Source: Ovis canadensis
Lineage: Eukaryota > Chordata > Mammalia > Artiodactyla > Bovidae
Length of the DNA stretch: 64,000 nt
Reading direction: 5' to 3'
Assembly: GCF_042477335.2 (NCBI RefSeq)
Contig: NC_091249.1
Coordinates: 14,982,501-15,046,500, forward strand
Below, in pieces: positions 10,401-20,688 of the stretch. Position 1 is the first letter of the stretch; each line of letters begins with the position of its first letter. Below the pieces are notes generated by a model. The model was given only the letters and a program-made list of their open reading frames with translations. It was not told where the DNA came from and searched no databases. The position numbers and the translations under genes were made by a program.

Positions 10401-13400
10401 CCCCTCATCCAAGGTAAGGAGCAGCAGCTGTGCTTTGCTGGAGCAGCCATGAAGAGATACCCCACCCCCAAGGTAAGAGAAACCCAAGTAAAATGGTAGG
10501 TGTTGCAAGAGGGCATAAGAAGGCAGACACACTGAAACCATACTCACAGAAATCTAGTCAATCTAATCACACTAGGACCACAGCCTTGTCTAACTCAATG
10601 AAACTAAACCATGCCTGCGGGGCAACCCAAGACGAGTGGCTCATAGTGGAGAGGTCTGACAGATTGTGGTCCACTGGAGAAGGGAATGGCAAACTGCTTC
10701 AGTATTCTTGCCTTGAGAACCCCCATGAACACTATGAAAAGGCAAAATGATAGGATACTGAAAGAGGTACTCCTCAGGTCAGTAGGTACGCAATATGCTA
10801 TTGGAGATCAGTGGAGAAATAACTCCAGAAAGAATGAAGGGATGGAGCCAAAGCAAAAACAATACCCAGCTGTGGATGTGACTGGTGATAGAAGCAAGGT
10901 CTGATGCTGTAAAGAGCAATATTGCATAGGAACCTGGAATGTCAGGTCCATGAATAAAAGCAAATTAGAAGTGGTCAAACAAGATATGGCAAGAGTGAAC
11001 GCCGACATTCTAGGAATCAGTGAACTAAAATGGACTGGAATGGGTGAATTTAACTCAGATGACCATTATATCTACTACTGTGGGCAGGAATCCCTCAGAA
11101 GAAATGGAGTAGCCATCATGGTCAACAAAAGAGTCCAAAATGCAGTACTTGGATGCAATCTCAAAAACTACAGAATGATCTCTGTTCATTTCCAAGGCAA
11201 ACCATTCAATATCACAGTTATCCAAGTCTATGCCCCCCAACCAGTAACGCTGAAGAAGCTGAAGTTGAACGATTCTATAAAGACCTACAAGACCTTTTAG
11301 AACTAACACCCAAAAAAGATGTCCTTTTCCTTATAGGGGGCTGGAATGCAAAAGTAGGAAGTCAAGAAACGCCTGGAGTAACAGGCAAATTTGGCCTTGG
11401 AATATGAAATGAAGCATGGCAAAGACTAATAGAGTTTTGCCAAGAAAATGTACTGGTCATAGCAAACACCCTCTTCCAACAACACAAGAGAAGACTCTAC
11501 ACATGGACATCACCAGATGGTCAACACCGAAATCAGACTGATTATATCTCTGCAGCCAAAGATGGAGAAGCTCTATACAGTCAACAAAACAAGACCAGGA
11601 GCTGACTGTGGCTCAGATCATGAACTCCTTATTACCAAATTCAGACTCAAATTGAAGAAAACAGGGAAAACCGCTAGACCATTCAGGTATGACCTCAATC
11701 AAATCCCTTATGATTATACAGTGGAAGTGAGAAATAGATTTAAGGGCCTAGATCTGATAGATAGAGTGCCTGATGAACTATGGAATGAGGTTCGTGACAT
11801 TGTACAGGAGACAGGGATCAAGACCATCCCCATGGAAAAGAAATGCAAAAAAGCCAAATGGCTGTCTGGGGAGGCCTTACAAATAGCTGTGAAAAGAAGA
11901 GAGGCGAAAAGCAAAGGAGAAAAGGAAAGATAGAAGCTTCTGAATGCAGAGTTCCAGAGAATAGCAAGAAGAGATAAGAAAGCCTTCTTCAGTGATCAAT
12001 GCAAAGAAATAGAGGAAAATAACAGAATGGGAAAGACTAGAGATCTCTTTAAGAAAATTAGAGATACCAAGGGAACATTTCATGCAAAGATGGGCTGGAG
12101 AAAGGACAGAAATGGTCTGGACCTAATGGAAGCAGAATATATTAAGAAGAGGCGGCAAGAATACACAGAAGAACTGTACAAAAAGGATCTTCACGACCCG
12201 GATAATCACGATGGTGTGATCACTCATCTAGAGCCAGATATCTTGGAATGTGAAGTCAAGTGAGCCTATTTCTCCAAAGAAGACATACGGATGGCTAACA
12301 AACACATGAAAAGATGCTCAACATCACTCATTATTAGAGAAATGCAAATCAAAACCACAATGAGGTACCACTTCACACCAGTCAGAATGGCTGCGATCCA
12401 AAAATCTGCAAGCAATAAATGCTGGAGAGGCTGTGGAGAAAAGGGAACCCTCCTACACTGTTGGTGGGAATGCAAACTAGTACAGCCACTATGGAGAACA
12501 GTGTGGAGATTCCTTAAAAAATTGCGAATAGAACTACCTTATGACCCAGCAATCCCACCTCTGGGCATACACACCGAGGAAACCAGAATTGAAAGAGACA
12601 CATGTACCCCAATGTTCATCGCAGCACTGTTTATAATAGCCAGGACATGGAAACAACCTAGATGTCCATCAGCAGATGAATGGATAAGAAAGCTGTGGTA
12701 CATATACACAATGGAGTATTACTCAGCCGTTAAAAAGAATTCATTTGAATCAGTTCTGATGAGATGGATGAAACTGGAGCCAATTATACAGAGTGAAGTA
12801 AGCCAGAAAGAAAAACACCAATACAGTATACTAACACATATATATGGAATTTAGGAAGATGGCAATGACGACCCTGTATGCAAGATAGGAAAAAAGACAC
12901 AGATGTGTATAATGGACTTTTGGACTCAGAGGGAGAGGGAGAGGGTGGGATGATTCGGGAGAATGGGAATTCTAACATGTATACTATCTTGTAAGAGTTG
13001 AATCACCAGTCCATGTCTGACGTAGGGTGCAGCATGCTTGGGGCTGGTGCATGGGGATGACCCAGAGAGATGTTGTGGGGAGGGAGGTGGGAGGGGGGGT
13101 CATGTTTGGGAACGCATGTAAGAATTAAAGATTTTAAAATTAAAAAAAATAATAATAAATAAATTTTAAAAAAATTAAAAAAAAAAAAAACAAAAAAAAA
13201 CAAAAAGAAAGCATCACTACGAACAAAGCTAGTGGAGGTGATGGAATTCCAGTAGAGCTATTTCAAATCCTGAAAGATGATTCTGTGAAAGTGGTGCATT
13301 CAATATGTCAGCAAATTTGGAAAACTCAGCAGTGGCCACAGGACTGGAAAATGTCAGTTTTCATTCCAATCCCAAAGAAAGGCAATGCCAAAGAATGCTC

Positions 13401-13471
13401 AAACTACTGCACAATTGCACTCATCTCACACGCTAGTAAAATAATGCTCAAAATTCTCCAAGCCAGGCTTC
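10401..13471 (+). pseudogene. BovB 5' region and ORF2 endonuclease portion (inverted segment)
   Basis: This covers the BovB 5' leader (10401-10930) and then APE-type endonuclease coding sequence, with TWNVRSMN near 10940, DILGISELKWTGMGEF at 11007-11055, VIQVYAP near 11220-11240 and CGSDHELL near 11610. Frameshifts near 11240 and 11410-11520 split it into pieces at 10950-11300, 11153-11407 and 11517-11933. Sequence continues to 12267 and, after the nested L1, resumes at 13205-13471 with the start of the RT domain (ECSNY near 13397). The piece is dead. Confidence 0.85.
12268..13204 (+). mobile_element. 5'-truncated young LINE-1 nested in the BovB
   Basis: Starts at atttctccaaagaagacatacgg and runs through the ORF2 C-terminus (frame open 12291-12854, Cys/His-rich [18 protein letters not shown]) and the 3'UTR to an A-rich tail ending near 13204. 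It is nearly identical to the 3' end of the L1 at 20689-27942, so it belongs to the same recent subfamily. The BovB flanks (…gtcaagtgagcct and aagaaagcatcac…) join almost exactly as in the BovB copy at 52130, and no target-site duplication is visible. Confidence 0.9.
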
Positions 13472-16400
13472 AGTTAGAACTATAGTACTAACTAGTCCCA
13501 GAACTCTGTTCAGTGTTCAGGAAAAAGGTTCCAGTGCATTTTTTGAGTCTCTACATTGTTCAGAAATATGCTGTGTGTGAATCTTGAAACCCAAACCTCT
13601 TGGCTAAAGCTGTATAATCTGTGTTGGAAATAGTCGTTGACTAAATTCTAGCTACAAAACACTTTGGTTACTATTGTTGTATTCAGTTCAACAACATTGT
13701 TACCCTAACCCTTGAATTTTCTGAAAGAAACAGGCTGCTTGGGGCTCCTTATTTGGAAGTCATCTCAGAGTACATTTTCACTTAACCACATTAGTTATAG
13801 GTATAGTACTTATTTGTCACACTACCTAAACCACTGTTCACAAAGAAGGATGTAGTGTATCCTACTTGAGTCTCTACACCAATCAGAAACATGTAAATCT
13901 TGATATCTAAGCCTCTTGGATAAAGATGTATTATCTGCCTTGAAAACCTGGTTCATTGCAGACTGAAAACTACTTGAAAAACACTGGATACTTTTGTTGC
14001 ATTCAGTTCAAGTCTAACCGTTGAATTTTCTTAAATACAGAGGCTGCTAGGAACTCCTTGTTAACAGGTCTTCTAAAAGCACATTTCCACCTAACTGGGT
14101 TATAAGTACAGTACTAACTAGCCACAGAACTGTCTGCTCAAATCAGTGTTCACAAAGATGGAGCCAGTACATCCTATTTGAGTCTCTACATTGTTCAGAA
14201 AAAATGGTGTGTGTGAATGTTGAAATCAGAGACTCTTGGCTAAAAGTGTATTATCTGCCTCAGAAAACTTGTTAGTTGTAGACAGAAAGCTGTTGAAAAA
14301 CACTCTGGTTACTTTTCTTGTATTCAGCTCAACAACATCCTTAGTTTAACCATTGAATTTTCTGAAAGAAACAGCCTGCTTGGAACTCCTTTTTATGAGG
14401 TCTTCTCAGAGTACATTTTTACTTAACCAGGTTAGTTATAAGCATATTAATAACTAGTCACAAAACTCTCTGCTCAAACCATTGTTCACAAAGAAGGAGC
14501 CCATGTATCCTGTTTAAGACTTTATACTTCTCAGACATTGCTATGTGTTCATCTTCAAATTTGAGCCTCTGGACTAAAGCTGTATCTTCTGCCTAGGAAA
14601 ACTAGTTAGTTGTACACTGAAAGTTAGTTAAACACATTGCTTGCCTTTGTTTTATTCAGTTCAACAACTTCCTTAGCCTAACACTTGAGTTTTCCAAAAG
14701 AAACAGGTTTCTTGGAACTCTTTCTTAGGAAGTCATCACAGAGTACATTTTCACCAAACCAGATTAGTTATAGGTATATTAATAAGTAGTCACAGAACTA
14801 TCTGCTCAAATCAGTGTTCACAATGATGGATCCGGTGTGTCCTTCTTGAGACTCCACACTGTTCAGAAACATGCTATCTGTTAATTTTGAAATCTGAGCC
14901 TTTTAGCTAACAATGTATCTTCTTCCTCAGAAAACTAGCTTGTTGTAAACTGAAAACTAGTTGAAAAACACTTTGGTTACCTATGTGTATTCAGTTCAAA
15001 AAGTTCCTTTGTCTAACCATTGAATATTTGTAAGACTCAGTCTGCTTGGAATTCCTGCTTAGGAGGTTATTTCAGAGTATATTTACATCAAACCAGTTAG
15101 TTATAGGTGTAGGACTAAAGAGTCAGAGTATACTCTGCTCAAATCAGTATTCACAAAGAAGGATCCATCATATCCTGTTTGAGGCTCTACCTTGTTCAAA
15201 AACAAGCTGACTCTTGAAAGCTGACCCTTATGGGTAAAGTTGTATTATCTACCTCAGAAAACCAGTTAGTTGTAGACAAAAAGCTAGTTGAAAACACTTT
15301 GGTTATTTTTGATATATTCAGTTCAACAACTTCCTTAGTCTAACCCTTAAGTTGTCAAAAAGAAATGAGCTGCTTGAAACTCCTTTTAGCAGGTCATCTC
15401 AGAATACATTTTTTCCAATCCAGGTTATTTATAGGTATAGTACTAACTAGTCACAGCACTCTCTGCTCAAACCAGTGTTCATAAGAAGGATCCAGTTGCC
15501 CTGTTTGGCTAACTACACTGTTCAGAAACACACTGTGTGTGAATCTTAAAATCTGAGCCTCTTGGCTAAATATGTATTATCTGACTCAGAAAACTAGTTA
15601 GTTGTAGACTGATAGCTAGTTTAAAAACACTTTGGTTACTTTCCTTGTATTCAGTTCAAATTTCCTTTGTCTAACCGTTGAATTTTCTGAAAGAATCAGG
15701 CTGCTTGGAATCCTTGTTAGGAGGCCAATCTCAGAGTACATTTTCATCAAACAAGGTTAGTTTTAGGTATAGTACTAACTAGCCACAGAACTCTGCTCAA
15801 ATCAGTTCTCATAAAGAAAGATCTAGTGTGTCCTGCTTGAGTCTCTACACTATTCAGAAACACGATGCAAGTGAACCTTGAAACCTGAGCCTCTTGGCTA
15901 ATGCTATATTTTCTGCCTCAGAAATCTAGTCAGTTGTAGACTGAATAGTAGTTGAGAAACACTTTGGTTGCTTTTGCTACAATCTCCTTAGTTTAACACT
16001 CAAGTTTTTGGAAAGAAACAGGCTGCTTGGAATTCCTTGTTAGCAGGTCATCTCAGAGTACATTTTCACCTAACCAAGCAATTATAGGTATAGTACTAGG
16101 TAGTCACATAACTTTCTGCTCAAACCAGTGATCATGAAAAAGAATCCAGGGCATCTTGTTCAGAAACATGCTGTGTGTGAATCTTCAAATCCAAGAGCCT
16201 TGGCTAAAGATGTATTATCTGCCTCTGGAAGCTAGTTAGTTGTAGACTAAAAGCTAGTTGAAAAACACTTTGGTTACCTTTCCTGTATTCAGTTCAGCAA
16301 ATTTTTTGGTCCAACCCCTCAGTTTTCTGAAAGAAACAGTCTGCTCAAAACTCCTTGTTAGGAGGTAATCTCAGAGTACATTTTCACCTAATCAGGTTAG

Positions 16401-16484
16401 TTATAGGTATTGTACTAACTAGTCAAAAAACCCTCTACTCAAACCAATGTTCATGAAGAAGGATCCAGTGTGTCCTGTTTGAGT
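13472..16484. repeat. Tandem array of ~333-bp monomers, right block
   Basis: About ten further copies of the unit seen at 4589-9155, in the same orientation. The monomer anchor recurs near 13507, 13836, 14147, 14480, 14813, 15150, 15475, 15806, 16127 and 16446, at 311-337 bp spacing. The block begins with the right TSD copy (agttagaactat, 13472-13483) of the BovB and stops in mid-monomer at gtgtcctgtttgagtc, where L1 5'UTR sequence starts. No mobile element interrupts this block. Confidence 0.9.
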
Positions 16485-17040
16485 CTGGGATAGACATACC
16501 TATGGATCCTAGAGGCTCTCCTAGGCAGATAGAGGTTAACTAGCTCTCTGTGGGTACACACTGGTGGCAGAAGACCAAGGGAATATTGAGCAGTGGGAGA
16601 CCTCTGAGAGATCCCCATTTTACCTATGAGGGCCCCACCCAAGAGCCCTCAGGCCAACCAATCAGCAAGATAGAAACTGGGCCCCACCCATCAGTCAACT
16701 GAAGACCTAAAGTCATATTGCACTCACGGTTACCTCAGAACAGACCCCTTGACACAGCCGTGCCTACCAGAGGGTCAAGACCCAGCTCCACCATCAGAAG
16801 GCAAGCATTAGTTTCCCACCAGGGGGCCAATCAGAAGGCAAGCACTAGTTCCTCCCACCAGGAAGCCAATCACAAAGCAAGCACCAGCCCCTCCCACCAG
16901 GAAGCCTACACAAGCTGGTGGGCCAACCTCACCCACCAGGATCCAGGCACCAGAAAGAGAGGAACCACAACCCTGTAGCTTGTGGAAAGGAAAACAGAAA
17001 TGTAGAAAGACAAAATAAGATGACAGATAAACATGCTGCA

Positions 17041-18290
17041 GATGAAAGAACAAGATAAAATTGCAGAACAAGTAAATAAGGAAGGGTTATGCCACGTACT
17101 TGAAGAAGAATTCAGGGTAATGATTGTGAAGATGATCCCAAGATGATCGTCCCAGTAAATGAATGGCAGTACAGATGGAGAAGATACAAAAAGTGTTTAA
17201 CGAATAACTAGAAGACTTACAGAACAGATGAGCAACACTATAACTGAAATGAAAAATGCACTAGAAGGAATCCATTGCAAAATAACTGAGGCAGAGGAAC
17301 AAATAAGTGACCTGGAAGACAAATTAGAGGAAATCACTGCCACCGAGCAGTATAAAGAAAAAAGAATGAAAAGAAATGAGGACAGTCTCACAGACCTCTG
17401 GGACAATATCTTACATTCAACAGATGCAACATTTGTTTTATAGGGATCCCAGAAGGAGAAGAGAAAGGGCCTGAGAAAATATTTGAGGATGAAAACCTCC
17501 CTAATATAAGACAGGAAAAAATCAAGTCCAAGAAGTGCACAGAGTCCCAAACAGAATAAATCCAAGGGGGAACACATTGAAACACATATAATAAACTGAA
17601 AAAAATTAAAATATGAATAAAAAATATTTTTTAAAAACAGCAAAGGAAAGGCAACAAATAATATACAAGGGAATCTCCATAAGGTTATCAGGTGATTTTT
17701 CAGCAGTAACTCAGCAGGTCAGAAGTGAGGGATATGATATGTTTAAAGTGATGAAATGGAAAAACCTACAACCAAGAACATGCTACCCAGAAAGGCTGTC
17801 ATTCATTTGCTAAAGAAAAAAAGTTTTACAGTCAAGTGAAAGGTAAGAGAATAGAGCACCACCAAAGCAGCCTTACAATAAATGTTGAAAGAAGTTGTTT
17901 AGCTGGTGAAAAGAAAGAAGGCACAAATAGAAACACCAAAATCACAAATAGGAAAGCTCACTGGTAAAGGCAGACATACAGTAAAAGTAGGAATTATCCT
18001 CACAAATATGATAGTGAAACAAGCAACTCTGAGGAGAGTACAAATGCAAGGAGTGAGAAATGCATTTAAAATTAACAGATCAACAACTTAAAACAACCTT
18101 GTATGCTATGTCATACCTCATGGGAATTCCAAACTATAAAATCACAACAGATAAACACACACAAAACAGAAAAAGCAACCCAAATGCAAATAGTCATCAA
18201 ATCATAAGAGAACACAAGAAGAAAAGGCGGGAGAGTAGGGGGGAAGGACCTACCAAAATAAACCCAAAACAATTTTAAAAATGGCAATAG
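17041..18290 (+). pseudogene. Degenerate LINE-1 ORF1
   Basis: Plus-strand ORF1 remnant of the L1 at 16485-19650. A coiled-coil-coding stretch is open at 17228-17443 (EMKNALEGIHCKITEAEEQI, then DLEDKLEEI). RRM-coding sequence follows near 17440 (GIPEGEEKG in another frame), then C-terminal-domain sequence with CYPERLSFIC at 17786-17813. Multiple frameshifts and stops. The intact ORF1 protein is a trimeric RNA-binding chaperone; this copy cannot encode one. Confidence 0.75.
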
Positions 18291-18293
18291 GAA

Positions 18294-19160
18294 CATTGTT
18301 GTTGTTCAGCCGGTAAGTCATGTCCAACTCTCTGTGACCCCATGGACTGCAGCACATGAGGCTTCCCTGTCCTCCATTGTCTCCCAGGGTCTGCCCAAAT
18401 TCATGTCCACTGAGTTGGTGATACCGTCTAACCATCTCATCCTCTGCTGCCCTCTTCTTTTGTTTTCAATCTTTCCCAGCATCAGGGATTTTTCTAGTGA
18501 GTCAGCTCTTTGCATCAGATGGTCAAAGTACTGGAGTTTCAGCTTCAGCCACAGTCCTTCCTATAAATATTCAGTGTCAATTTCCTTTAGGATTGACTGG
18601 TTTGATCTCCTTGCAGTCCAAGGGACTCTCAGGAGTCTTTTCCAGCACCACGATTCAAAGGCTTCAGTTTTTCAGCTCTCAACTTTTTTATGGTCCAACT
18701 GTCACATCCATAAATGACTACTGGAAAAACCATAGCTTTAACTATATGCACTTTTGTCATCAAACTGATGTCTTTGCTTTTAAATATGCTGTCTAGATTT
18801 TTCATAGCATTTCTTCCAAGGAGCAAGTGTCTTTTAATTTCATGGTTGCAGTCACCATCTGCAGTGATTTTGAAGCCCAAGAAAATAAAGTGTGTCACTG
18901 CTTCCACTATTTCCTTGGCTATTTGCCATGAAGTGATGGAACCAGATGCCATGATCTTAGATTTTTGAGTGTTGAGTTTTAAGCCAGCTTTTTCACTCTC
19001 CTCTTTCACCTTCGTCAAGAGGCTCTTTAGCTCCTCTTCACTTTCTGCCATTAGAGTGGTATCTTGTGCATATCTGAGGTTGTTAGATATTTCTCCCAGC
19101 AGTCTTGATTCCAGTCTGTGAATCATCCAGCTCAGCATTTCTCATGATGTACTCTGCATA
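18294..19160 (-). mobile_element. BovB LINE 3' portion, antisense, nested between L1 ORF1 and ORF2
   Basis: Antisense BovB begins at tgttgttgttcag and runs to a 5' truncation near ctctgcatat. The minus-strand frame at 18629-19138 encodes the RT C-terminal region, including MAESEEELKSLL, with the YADD motif changed (YAQD). The L1 sequence is continuous across it (…aataggaacat / catatca…accttaaatg…). No clear TSD is visible. Confidence 0.85.
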
Positions 19161-19650
19161 TCAGTAGTTAACCTTAAATGTAAATGGATTAAGTGCTACA
19201 ACCAAAAGGCATGGATGGACCTAGAGAGTATTATACTAAGTGAAGTAAGTCAGACAGAGAAAGACAAATATCATCTGATATCACTTATATGTGGAGTGCA
19301 ATAACCACTGATAAAAATGTACTTCTTTACAAACCAGAAACCAACTCACAGATCTCAAAATCAAACTTAGAGTTACCAAAGGAGAAAAGGGGGGGGGGGG
19401 GAGTGATCAATTAAGATATTGGGATTAAGGTATACATGCTATTGTATATAAAATTATAAAGTAGATAATAAGGACCTTCTGCATAGCATGGGAAATTATA
19501 CTCAATATTTCTATAATATCTTGTATTGGAAGAGAATCTGAAGAAGAAGTGACATATGTATATGTATAACTAATTCACTTTTCTGTACACCTAAAACTAA
19601 CACATTGCTGTAAATCAACTATACTCCAATAAATTTTTTTAAAAAATAGT

Positions 19651-19910
19651 GAGGAGTTGAGTACATTGCAGCTTATTTCCACATGGATTAGGGCCTCAGA
19701 GTCAGCATTAGGCTTTATAGGATTAGGGCCTGGGGGTTAGGGTTCTAGTGAGGACCCTAGTGTTAGGGCTGGAGTTAGGGTTTGGAGTAAGGCCTCATGG
19801 CTATGACCTTAGATTTTACACATTGGGGTTAGCCCTTAGGGTTAGGTGCCTCACAGGACAGGATCTTAAAAGGAATGTACTAGACCCTGTTGGCTGATTC
19901 ATTCTTAAAT
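19651..19910. repeat. Degenerate TTAGGG-rich minisatellite
   Basis: Six exact TTAGGG hexamers occur in about 155 bp (19688, 19723, 19737, 19763, 19775, 19836), set in variant units such as ggattagggcctg and gggttagggttctag. This resembles decayed interstitial telomeric or subtelomeric-type repeat. It lies between the tail of one L1 and a BovB/SINE fragment. Confidence 0.6.
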
Positions 19911-19915
19911 ACGAC

Positions 19916-20091
19916 AAAGGAGAAGAGGACAACAGAGGATGAGATGGTTGGATGGCATCACACTGAGTCAACAGACATGAGATTCAGCAAGCTCTTGGAG
20001 TTGGTGAAGGACAGGGAAGCCTGGAGTGCTGCTGTCCACAGGGTCCCAAAGAGTTGGACACAACTGAGCAACTGAACTGCACTGAACTGAT
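19916..20091 (+). mobile_element. BovB 3'-terminal fragment, sense
   Basis: About 175 bp of the sense BovB 3' end (…GAGATGGTTGGATGGCATCAC… to …CAACTGAGCAACTGAACTGCACTGAACTGA). It matches the 3' ends of the larger BovB copies in this window. It is too short to encode a useful product. Confidence 0.85.
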
Positions 20092-20688
20092 GTTGTTAAG
20101 AAAAGTAAGATGAACAGAACTGCATACTTTATATCCTATTTTTGTAAGGTACCAGCTTTTTCTATGTGCCATTTATGTTAATACACGTACATTCATAGGA
20201 GAATATCATTAACATAGGATAATGTCAGGGAGATGAGGGGAAAAAATTTTTTTAACTGCATTTTCAAAGGGGCATTCACCTCTTTTGACTCCACTGGTCT
20301 CATAGGGAAAGAATCATGGGTCCTCAAGCTTCCATCTTCTACCTGGCTCCTGTCCACCTATCCAGTCACTTGTCTATGGACGCCTCGATTTACAAGATGA
20401 CAAATACAAATGAAATTCCCCCACATCCTTAGGAAAGAGGCAGAGCCTGCCTAATGAGAGAGTTAAAGCTTAACACCCTTTAAGGAGGAGGTGGACATTT
20501 TCCCTCATGCTTTCCTTAAGCCCTTTGCAACTGTATCTTGCCTGAAAACTGGACTTTCTTTAGGTCTGGGAGTAATGTCTACACAGCACAATGTCTTGCT
20601 TATGGAAATGGTTTTCTTTGACTCTGTGCTAATAATTATAAGTGTAACAATCTTGCTCGGGAACCTGTTTCTCAACAACAGAATATCT
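20092..20688 (+). mobile_element. Possible ERV1-like LTR, left part, split by an L1
   Basis: Non-LINE sequence that continues after the L1 insertion at 28543-28900, because the L1 target-site duplications join the two halves. The right half carries an attaaa signal and a U5-like stretch. A candidate LTR start is tgtcagggagatgagg near 20222, but I could not fix the boundary or find a TSD for the LTR. No gene is seen here. Confidence 0.4.
20678..20688. repeat. TSD (left) of the L1 at 20689-28531
   Basis: The 11-mer acagaatatct immediately precedes the L1 5' end and recurs exactly at 28532-28542, directly after the final poly-A tract. Confidence 0.85.

Larger units (their letters stand above)
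9156..13471 (-). mobile_element. Full-length BovB LINE with 5' inversion (twin-priming product)
   Basis: The insertion lies on the minus strand with its 3' end (CAGTTCAGTTCAG repeats) at 9156. From 9156 to about 10400 the sequence is antisense BovB, reaching ttctccaagccaggcttcag as read on the minus strand. From 10401 to 13471 it is sense BovB, from the 5' end (cccctcatccaaggtaagg) to the same ttctccaagccaggcttcag. The 5' half is therefore inverted relative to the 3' half, with about 20 bp of overlap at the breakpoints, and exact 12-bp TSDs bound the whole. That is the signature of twin priming during target-primed reverse transcription. Without the nested L1 (12268-13204) it is about 3.4 kb, essentially full length. 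Confidence 0.9.
16485..19650 (+). mobile_element. Old LINE-1 lacking nearly all of ORF2, with nested BovB
   Basis: Sense L1. A 5'UTR of about 16485-17040 is followed by ORF1 remnants (17040-18290). Then comes a BovB insertion (18294-19160), about 45 bp of ORF2 start (accttaaatgtaaatgg, then aagtgctacaaccaaaaggc), and directly L1 3'-terminal sequence (gatggacctagagagtattatac…). A 3'UTR with a poly-G tract near 19391 follows, and a tail near 19630-19650. Most of ORF2, several kilobases, is absent. Confidence 0.82.

Noticed and set aside
12266..12475. Minus-strand frames opposite the L1 ORF2 C-terminus (also at 26740-27201)
   Set aside because: They are antisense shadows of L1 coding sequence, identical in every young L1 copy.
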